DNA of 5,889 nt from Dehalococcoidia bacterium (lineage in GTDB: Bacteria; Chloroflexota; Dehalococcoidia; GIF9; UBA5629). The notes beneath the pieces are model-generated. The model searched no databases. It worked only from the letters and a program-made list of their open reading frames with translations, and was not told the origin of the DNA. The translations under genes were made by a program, and so were the position numbers. The DNA is taken from the NCBI GenBank assembly GCA_028715025.1, contig JAQTLG010000114.1, positions 1-5,889 of the forward strand. The letters are read 5' to 3'. Below, one piece after another: positions 1 through 4,346 of this stretch; positions within the stretch are counted from its first letter, which is position 1, and every line of letters begins with the position of its first letter.

Positions 1-197
1 AAAACAGTAGTAGTGCTCCTCTGTCAGACTGTAATATTAACGTCCGCTATTTCGATGCCGGTAAGAATTTAATCGGCGTCTCTTCAGCCTATAAGCAGTT
101 CAAGGAGCCCGGGGAAGTGTGGAGTTTCACCGTTCAATTGACTGCGCCGGATGCATGGAAGGCACGCAGCTATGAAATCAGCGGTACAAGCCGCTGA
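1..197 (+). CDS. C-terminal fragment of an FxLYD-domain protein (5' end outside window)
   Basis: An open frame enters from the left edge (first full codon at 3) and ends at TGA 195-197, giving the last 64 residues of a protein. The segment contains NVRYFDAGKNLIGVSSAYK, then FKEPGEVWSFTVQL, and ends EISGTSR. This matches the FxLYD domain pattern (a V-x-F/Y-Y/F-D-x-x-G-x-x-I/L-G strand pair, then a P-G-E-x-x-x-F strand), a small beta-sandwich common in secreted bacterial proteins and lipoproteins. FxLYD is named after a motif around the aromatic-Tyr-Asp strand, seen here as RYFDAG. Its function is not known beyond an extracellular, probably binding, role. The two genes downstream also encode exported beta-sandwich proteins, so this may be part of an envelope cluster, but a promoter intervenes at 205-232. 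No signal peptide can be judged because the N-terminus is missing. The domain call is from pattern recognition and moderately sure; the reading frame is firm. Confidence 0.7.
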   Translation, partial: NSSSAPLSDCNINVRYFDAGKNLIGVSSAYKQFKEPGEVWSFTVQLTAPDAWKARSYEISGTSR

Positions 198-204
198 CGG
201 CACT

Positions 205-232
205 TTGCTTTAGACATAGCGGTTGCTATAAT
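205..232 (+). promoter_or_regulatory. Predicted sigma-70 promoter with extended -10, upstream of the lipoprotein pair
   Basis: TGCTATAAT at 224-232 is a perfect extended -10 element (TGn plus TATAAT). TTGCTT at 205-210 is a weak -35, 16 bp upstream; extended -10 promoters often tolerate weak -35 boxes. Transcription would start near 239, leaving a short leader before the start codon at 268. It sits in the 70-bp gap after the FxLYD gene, so it would drive both lipoprotein genes as a separate unit. This is motif-based only. Confidence 0.55.
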
Positions 233-250
233 TCTGGTATTGATAAGTGC

Positions 251-255
251 GGAGG
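251..255 (+). promoter_or_regulatory. Shine-Dalgarno GGAGG for the first lipoprotein gene
   Basis: GGAGG lies 12 nt before ATG 268, slightly long but usable. It lies downstream of the alternative in-frame GTG at 247, which has no purine-rich site before it. This supports ATG 268, which also gives a cleaner signal peptide. Confidence 0.6.
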
Positions 256-267
256 TTTGATCGCGAA

Positions 268-1386
268 ATGAAGAACTTCGGCTATGTGTTTCTGTTATTA
301 TCCTGCATATTTCTGATCTCAACAGGGCTGTTATCATGCTCACAGCCCACATCGCCCGCGGCGGGGCAACAGCTTACTATCCAGAATCTGACTCCCGTTC
401 AAAATCAGGTCCTTCCCGGCGGAACTGTAGCTATAGAGAGTTCTGTGATAAATCCCTCCAATAGCGCACTCACTTACAAGTGGTCGGCCAGTGGCGGTGG
501 ATTCGGAGGATCGGGACAGAACAATATCTGGCAGGCGCCGTCGCAGGTTGGTGTATATGAGATAACCCTGGTTGTTGAAGACGGCAAAGGAGGTTATGCG
601 CAATCCAAAACCTCGATTACAGTGTCGAGCAACAGGGAGCCCGCAATCACCAGCCTGTCCGCAAATCCTGTTAATGTAATGCCGGGCGGAAGCACCGTCA
701 TTACATGCGTGGCCAATGATCCTGACGGGGATATCCTCCGCTATAGCTGGAGCGCCGGTGACGGCACTATCTCCGGCACGGGCAACAGGGTATCCTGGAT
801 ATCGCCCAACAAGAATGGCGATATCAGCATCACGTGCATGGTCAGTGACGGCAAAGGCGCCGAATCAAAGCAGACGATTTTAGTCAATGTCTCGCCGTCG
901 ACCAGTGATATCACCATCAAGCTGGTCAGACAGGAAAGCGGGACCGTATCTTCCACCGGCGATAAGGATACCACCAGATACAGGGCAGGCGATGATGCGG
1001 TAAATTTGACCTACCGGGCGTTCTTCAGCTTCGATATCTTCGGCCTCAACAAAACCAATGTCAGACAGGCCAAACTGAAATTCGGACCGGGAACGGTAGT
1101 CGGAGATCCCTTCAATGTGTTGGAAGGCTTGCGCCTGTGGAAAGTCAACTATGGCGAAGGATTGCCCGACTATAACGTTACAGGGGATAATTTCTATTCG
1201 GCCGGCGCCCTCTTGAAATCTGCGCCCAACGAGATAGATGTCACCAATGAAGTCAGGAGCCTGGTTGCCGCAGGGGCCGATAGACTGCAACTGGAAGCCC
1301 TTTTCTACAGGGCGAGCAACGGCAATAATTCTATCGACTATATCGAATGGCCGGAGGCCAGCCTGCTTATCACGTTTGCTCCCTAA
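268..1386 (+). CDS. Predicted lipoprotein with two Ig/PKD-like domains and a C-terminal DNRLRE/CBM96-like domain (copy 1)
   Basis: The product is 372 residues from ATG 268; a GTG at 247 would add seven residues but lacks a ribosome site. Residues 1-24 form a lipoprotein signal peptide: MKNF, a hydrophobic core, then the lipobox L21-L22-S23-C24, predicting an outward-facing lipid-anchored protein. A Ser/Pro/Gln-rich linker follows. Residues ~37-120 and ~125-208 are two Ig/PKD-like repeats sharing PGG, Y-x-W, W-x-(A/S)-P and (E/S)DGKG signatures. Residues ~215-372 form a third domain with YRAFFSFDI, a QAKLKF strand, IDVTNEV and a final EWPEASLLITF. This order resembles the DNRLRE/CBM96 jelly roll, some members of which bind polysaccharide; that assignment is inference. 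Cys147 and Cys190 fall on the B and F strands of the second repeat, where Ig folds carry a disulfide. The gene is followed after 28 bp by a full-length paralogue. I do not recognise a named family for the whole protein, and binding or adhesion is only a guess from architecture. Confidence 0.85.
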   Translation: MKNFGYVFLLLSCIFLISTGLLSCSQPTSPAAGQQLTIQNLTPVQNQVLPGGTVAIESSVINPSNSALTYKWSASGGGFGGSGQNNIWQAPSQVGVYEITLVVEDGKGGYAQSKTSITVSSNREPAITSLSANPVNVMPGGSTVITCVANDPDGDILRYSWSAGDGTISGTGNRVSWISPNKNGDISITCMVSDGKGAESKQTILVNVSPSTSDITIKLVRQESGTVSSTGDKDTTRYRAGDDAVNLTYRAFFSFDIFGLNKTNVRQAKLKFGPGTVVGDPFNVLEGLRLWKVNYGEGLPDYNVTGDNFYSAGALLKSAPNEIDVTNEVRSLVAAGADRLQLEALFYRASNGNNSIDYIEWPEASLLITFAP

Positions 1387-1402
1387 CAGAAATCGATAAA
1401 TC

Positions 1403-1408
1403 AGGAGG
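1403..1408 (+). promoter_or_regulatory. Shine-Dalgarno AGGAGG that decides the start of lipoprotein copy 2
   Basis: AGGAGG ends 6 nt before ATG 1415 but only 2 nt before the out-of-frame ATG 1411, so 1415 is the start. The same 13-mer, ATCAGGAGGTTAT, occurs at 1400-1412 and at 3744-3756 before grpE, which reflects a strong consensus ribosome site. Confidence 0.85.
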
Positions 1409-1414
1409 TTATGT

Positions 1415-2575
1415 ATGAGGAACAACAGGATTATCTATGCACTGGCACTCATGGCGATTATCACGTTGACGGCGGTCGCAGCCTGCGCGCAGCCGGCCGC
1501 CACACCCGCTCAGGAAACGCCTGCAGGGAATATGCCCCCGGTCATAGCCAGCCTAACTGCCGCGCAAAACCAGACTTATCCGGGGGGCACGGTCAACGTA
1601 CAGAGCGTTGTATCCGATCCCAATGGCGATATGATCAATTTCAATTGGACGGCCACCGGCGGCGATTTTGTTGAGAACGGCAGGGCCAACACCGCCTGGC
1701 GTGCCCCCAAGGGTTACGGCACTTACGAGATCAAATTAACGGTCGATGACGGCAAAGGCGGATCGGCCCAGGCAACGGTGCCAATTACTGTAAGCGCCAA
1801 CAATGCCCCTTCGATTACAAGCCTTACAGCTGATCCTGCAGCGCTTCTGCCCGCAGCTACAACCACTCTCACCTGTATCGCCAGCGATCAGGATGGGGAT
1901 GCGGTCCAGTATAACTGGGAAGCCAGAGAAGGCACCCTGAGCGGCATCGGCAATAAGGTATCCTGGACTGCGCCCAATAAATCGGGCAACTACAGCGTTA
2001 CTGTGGTGGTTAGCGATGGAAAGGGCGCCGAGACCAGGCAGGAGATCGTAATTGCGGTGGCTGCTCCCAGCGGAGTGCAGACCTTCCAAATGGTACCCAA
2101 GGAGAGCGGCACGATCACATCCGATGGCGACAGGGACAACAGCATTTTTAAAGCTGGAGATGATGAGAAGAACATTGGCTACAGGGCTTTCTTCAGTTAT
2201 AACATTTTCCCTCTAATGGGGAAGGATATTAAACAGGCCAGGCTTAAGTTTATCGATGGCAGAGTAGTGGGGGATGATCCATTCGACCCCGTTACCGGAG
2301 TGGGCGGATTCCAGGTGATGCATATCTCATATGGCGATACCTTACCCAAGTTCGGTACCCCGGACGGATCGCCTTTCCAGCGATCGGAAGCTTACTTGAA
2401 CAAGCCGATAGTGGAAGTGGATGTAACACCAGAACTTATCACTGCGGTGGATAACAGGCTTGAAAGGTTCCAGGCAGAAGCAGGCTTCATGAAGCGTAGC
2501 TTTAACGGCAATGGTATTGCACAGTATGTACAGTGGAAGGATGTTGTACTGGAAGTCACTGCTTCAGACAAATAG
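1415..2575 (+). CDS. Predicted lipoprotein with two Ig/PKD-like domains and a C-terminal DNRLRE/CBM96-like domain (copy 2)
   Basis: The product is 386 residues and aligns with copy 1 from signal peptide to C-terminus. It starts MRNNR, has a hydrophobic core, and carries the lipobox V21-A22-A23-C24. An Ala/Pro/Thr/Glu linker (25-40) leads to two repeats at ~43-126 and ~132-215. Both carry the D-P/Q-N/D-G-D loop, the N-W strand, W-x-A-P and DDGKG or SDGKG turns of PKD/Ig-like domains. The Asp-rich loops could bind calcium, as in some related folds; this is inference. The C-terminal domain (~222-386) has KESGTITSDGDRD, AGDDEKNIGYRAFF, a QARLKF strand, VDVTPEL and a final WKDVVLEV strand. Compared with copy 1 it has a longer insert around GDDPFDPVTGVGGF, and it keeps only one cysteine of the second-repeat pair (Cys154; the partner position is Val197). 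Transcription probably reads through from copy 1 and ends at the hairpin at 2601-2626. Its function is not known. Confidence 0.85.
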   Translation: MRNNRIIYALALMAIITLTAVAACAQPAATPAQETPAGNMPPVIASLTAAQNQTYPGGTVNVQSVVSDPNGDMINFNWTATGGDFVENGRANTAWRAPKGYGTYEIKLTVDDGKGGSAQATVPITVSANNAPSITSLTADPAALLPAATTTLTCIASDQDGDAVQYNWEAREGTLSGIGNKVSWTAPNKSGNYSVTVVVSDGKGAETRQEIVIAVAAPSGVQTFQMVPKESGTITSDGDRDNSIFKAGDDEKNIGYRAFFSYNIFPLMGKDIKQARLKFIDGRVVGDDPFDPVTGVGGFQVMHISYGDTLPKFGTPDGSPFQRSEAYLNKPIVEVDVTPELITAVDNRLERFQAEAGFMKRSFNGNGIAQYVQWKDVVLEVTASDK

Positions 2576-2600
2576 TCGTTTATTAGAGCGGAATATGTAA

Positions 2601-2626
2601 GGGCGGCCGCCGGGCCGCCCTCTTTT
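2601..2626 (+). terminator. Rho-independent terminator after the lipoprotein pair
   Basis: An uninterrupted 8-bp all-GC stem, GGGCGGCC (2601-2608) with GGCCGCCC (2613-2620), closes a 4-nt GCCG loop and runs into TCTTTT (2621-2626). It begins 25 bp after the stop of lipoprotein copy 2 and just before the heat-shock promoter, so it insulates the two transcription units. The T-run is short, but the stem is very stable. Confidence 0.85.
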
Positions 2627-2633
2627 CCCGATT

Positions 2634-2662
2634 TTGACTTGTTTTTAATCCAGTGCTACAGT
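2634..2662 (+). promoter_or_regulatory. Predicted housekeeping promoter of the hrcA-grpE-dnaK operon
   Basis: The -35 is TTGACT (2634-2639). A 17-bp spacer leads to TACAGT (2657-2662), preceded by TG at 2654-2655, which makes an extended -10. Transcription would start near 2669-2670, a few bases before CIRCE. This is the usual arrangement for HrcA-controlled operons, where a vegetative sigma factor promoter is blocked by repressor bound at or just after the start site. A TATAGT at 2664-2669 is too far from the -35 to be preferred. Confidence 0.7.
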
Positions 2663-2672
2663 ATATAGTAAA

Positions 2673-2699
2673 TTAGCAGTCTAAAGTGGAGAGTGCTAA
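2673..2699 (+). promoter_or_regulatory. CIRCE operator (HrcA binding site)
   Basis: The left arm TTAGCAGTC (2673-2681), a 9-nt spacer (2682-2690) and the right arm GAGTGCTAA (2691-2699) match the CIRCE consensus TTAGCACTC-N9-GAGTGCTAA. The spacing is exact, the right arm is perfect, and the left arm has one mismatch (G for C at 2679). CIRCE is the operator for HrcA, whose gene starts 2 bp later, so this predicts autorepression and heat induction of the operon. It lies inside the predicted 5' leader and would also form a hairpin in the mRNA. Confidence 0.95.
2688..2693 (+). promoter_or_regulatory. Shine-Dalgarno GGAGAG of hrcA, overlapping CIRCE
   Basis: GGAGAG spans the end of the CIRCE spacer and the first three bases of the right arm, 8 nt before ATG 2702. 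The GTG at 2693 is in frame but overlaps this site, so ATG 2702 is the likely start. Confidence 0.75.
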
Positions 2700-2701
2700 A
2701 A

Positions 2702-3739
2702 ATGAGCAAGGCTGCTTATAAAAGACGAGACGCTGTTTTAAAAATAATAGTCAGTGAATATATTGCAACGGCCACCCCGGTGGCATCGGAAGCTATTCTG
2801 CGCCATCACAGCCTTGGTGTGAGCCCGGCCACGATCAGAAATGATATGGCCTCGCTCGAGGGTGATGGATATATAACGAGGCCTTATACATCTGCGGGCA
2901 GCGTTCCGCTGGATAAAGGCTATAGATTTTACGTTGAAAATATATCGGGCCATATAGACCTTTCCAGTGAAGAGCAGAAACGCATCAGGCGACTGCTGGA
3001 TGCGGCCGTTGACGAATACGACAGGTTGCTTAAGGTAGCTGCCGGCGTGATGTCGCGGCTGGTGGGAAATGCCGCCATCGTCACCTTCCCCAAATCGGCC
3101 GAATGCCGGTATAAGCACATCGAGCTGATCTCCATGCAGCAATATATCGCCATGATGGTGCTGATTCTGGGCAACGCGGTGTTGAGGCGGCAGACTATTA
3201 AATTTACTGAGCCCGTCGAACAGGTTCAGTTGAGCGAAGCGTCCGTTAAGTTTAACCGGGAATACGCAGGCCGGACGCGCGGCCAGATCACGGCCAGGAA
3301 GCTGGAGATGACCCCTATGGAGAAGAAGATCTCCGATTCCATCAAAGAAGTCATGGTCAGTGAAGATGCCATTGAATATGAGACATCATATTTTGAGGGA
3401 TTGCGGCTGATGCTGGAACAGCCGGAGTTTGTGCAGCGTGAGCGCATGCTGGGCGTACTTGAGCTGATGGAAGCCAAGGGCTGGTTGAGAAATGTAATCG
3501 ACTGGCAGGTCACGGATGAAGGAGTCAAGGTAATTATAGGCGAAGAAAACCGCGAATCCGCTCTGCGTGACCTCAGCCTTGTATTCAGCAATTACGGCGT
3601 GCCTGACCAGGTGCAGGGAGCGGTAGGAATTATCGGCCCCAAGAGAATGGACTACTCAAAGGCCATCTCCACCGTGAATTATATTTCAGGTCTGCTGAGC
3701 GAGCTTGTTGCCAAAGTCTGCCGCGATGAAAGCCAGTAA
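2702..3739 (+). CDS. hrcA: Heat-inducible transcription repressor HrcA
   Basis: The product is 345 residues, normal for HrcA. It represses class I heat-shock genes by binding CIRCE as a dimer, and in the accepted model needs the chaperone system to stay folded and active. The N-terminal winged helix (~5-78) is clear: KRRDAVLKIIVSEYI, then the recognition-helix region GVSPATIRNDMASLE (39-53), then the wing and signature with TSAGSVPLDKGYRFYV (63-78). The middle part (~85-310) contains the GAF-like dimerisation domain with an inserted segment. The C-terminal signature IIGPKRMDYSKAISTVNYIS is present near 314-333. The Arg common in TSAGR-P is Ser67 here, which I associate with Chloroflexota relatives. 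ATG 2702 has a well-spaced ribosome site; the upstream in-frame GTG 2693 lies inside CIRCE. hrcA is the first gene of the operon, 18 bp before grpE, and is expected to repress itself. The identification is firm. Confidence 0.97.
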   Translation: MSKAAYKRRDAVLKIIVSEYIATATPVASEAILRHHSLGVSPATIRNDMASLEGDGYITRPYTSAGSVPLDKGYRFYVENISGHIDLSSEEQKRIRRLLDAAVDEYDRLLKVAAGVMSRLVGNAAIVTFPKSAECRYKHIELISMQQYIAMMVLILGNAVLRRQTIKFTEPVEQVQLSEASVKFNREYAGRTRGQITARKLEMTPMEKKISDSIKEVMVSEDAIEYETSYFEGLRLMLEQPEFVQRERMLGVLELMEAKGWLRNVIDWQVTDEGVKVIIGEENRESALRDLSLVFSNYGVPDQVQGAVGIIGPKRMDYSKAISTVNYISGLLSELVAKVCRDESQ

Positions 3740-3746
3740 TTGTATC

Positions 3747-3752
3747 AGGAGG
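3747..3752 (+). promoter_or_regulatory. Shine-Dalgarno AGGAGG that fixes the TTG start of grpE
   Basis: AGGAGG sits 5 nt before TTG 3758. The other in-frame TTG, at 3740, overlaps the hrcA stop region and lies upstream of this site, so it cannot use it. No in-frame ATG exists before codon 63, so a TTG start is needed for a full-length GrpE. Confidence 0.85.
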
Positions 3753-3757
3753 TTATT

Positions 3758-4294
3758 TTGGTAGAGGAATCCGTTTCACAAGAGCAGGATATTATCGATG
3801 AACTGAAAAAAGCGCTTGCAGAGGCAGAGGAAAAGGCCAATTCCTACTTGGCCGATGCCCAGAGGGAACGGGCCGACTATCAAAACCTTAAGAAAAGGAC
3901 GGAACAGGAGAAACAGGAATATCAATCATGGGCTAATGCTGAGATGATGAAGCAGTTGTTACCTGTTGTAGACGATATGGAACGCGCTTTTAATATGGTT
4001 GATCCCAAGTTTAAAGACTCAACCTGGGTTGAAGGCTTCAGGATCATTCAGCGTAATCTGCAGGATATCCTGCGCTCGCACGGCTGCACGGAAATCGAGT
4101 GTGTGGGCCAGGCGTTCGACCCCAACTTTCATGAGGCCATTGCTTATGAGGACGGGGACGAGGGAATAGTCGTCTCTGAACACCGGAAGGGCTATACTAT
4201 CAAAGACAGGGTGCTCAGGGCCTCTCAGGTATCGGTCGGTAAAGGGAATGATAACGGGGCAGGTTCAGACAATAAATGCCTCGAAAACGAATAG
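3758..4294 (+). CDS. grpE: GrpE, nucleotide-exchange factor of DnaK (TTG start)
   Basis: The product is 178 residues, within the usual 170-210. GrpE works as a cytoplasmic dimer that opens the DnaK nucleotide-binding domain to release ADP, and its long helices act as a thermosensor. Residues ~8-60 are charged and heptad-rich (DELKKALAEAEEKA, then the family motif RADYQNLKKRTEQEK), forming the paired coiled coil. Residues ~63-108 make the helical bundle, with LLPVVDDMERAF at 67-78. Residues ~112-167 form the beta domain that touches DnaK, including the signature AFDPNFHEAI (119-128) and the closing strand with GYTIKDRVLRASQVSVGKG. The tail is polar and probably disordered. The start is TTG 3758, 5 nt after AGGAGG; an extension to TTG 3740 is unlikely. 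It lies 18 bp after hrcA and 52 bp before dnaK, as expected for an operon supplying the chaperone and its exchange factor together. A rare start codon may hold its level below DnaK; that is inference. Confidence 0.96.
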   Translation: MVEESVSQEQDIIDELKKALAEAEEKANSYLADAQRERADYQNLKKRTEQEKQEYQSWANAEMMKQLLPVVDDMERAFNMVDPKFKDSTWVEGFRIIQRNLQDILRSHGCTEIECVGQAFDPNFHEAIAYEDGDEGIVVSEHRKGYTIKDRVLRASQVSVGKGNDNGAGSDNKCLENE

Positions 4295-4295
4295 A

Positions 4296-4323
4296 TTGAT
4301 TTAAGCAAATTAGTTAATATAAT
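4296..4323 (+). promoter_or_regulatory. Possible internal promoter for dnaK
   Basis: The AT-rich 52-bp gap between grpE and dnaK contains TTGATT (4296-4301), a 16-bp spacer and a perfect TATAAT (4318-4323). The predicted start is near 4330, just before the AGGAGG of dnaK. No CIRCE half-site is visible here, so this promoter would escape HrcA unless read-through dominates. The 9-mer TATAATTCT (4318-4326) also occurs at the first promoter (227-235). AT-rich gaps produce such matches by chance, so confidence is moderate. Confidence 0.45.
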
Positions 4324-4335
4324 TCTAGAACAATT

Positions 4336-4341
4336 AGGAGG
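4336..4341 (+). promoter_or_regulatory. Shine-Dalgarno AGGAGG of dnaK
   Basis: AGGAGG lies 5 nt before ATG 4347. This is a strong consensus site, consistent with the high expression expected of DnaK, and it fixes the start. Confidence 0.85.
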
Positions 4342-4346
4342 ATAAA

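Noticed and set aside
180..195. Small inverted repeat AGCGG/CCGCT at the end of the FxLYD gene as a terminator
   Set aside because: The stem is only 5 bp, ends inside the stop codon, and is not followed by a T-run.
211..216. TAGACA as the -35 box of the first promoter
   Set aside because: It matches the consensus well (5 of 6) but lies only 10 bp from TATAAT 227-232, too close to work with it.
880..1425. A 181-codon open frame on the minus strand opposite lipoprotein copy 1
   Set aside because: It lies wholly across a well-supported gene, mirrors its codons, and shows no recognisable domain or plausible ribosome site.
1411..1674. Alternative + strand frame starting at ATG 1411
   Set aside because: It begins only 2 nt after AGGAGG, has no signal peptide or domain, and is a shadow of the gene starting at 1415.
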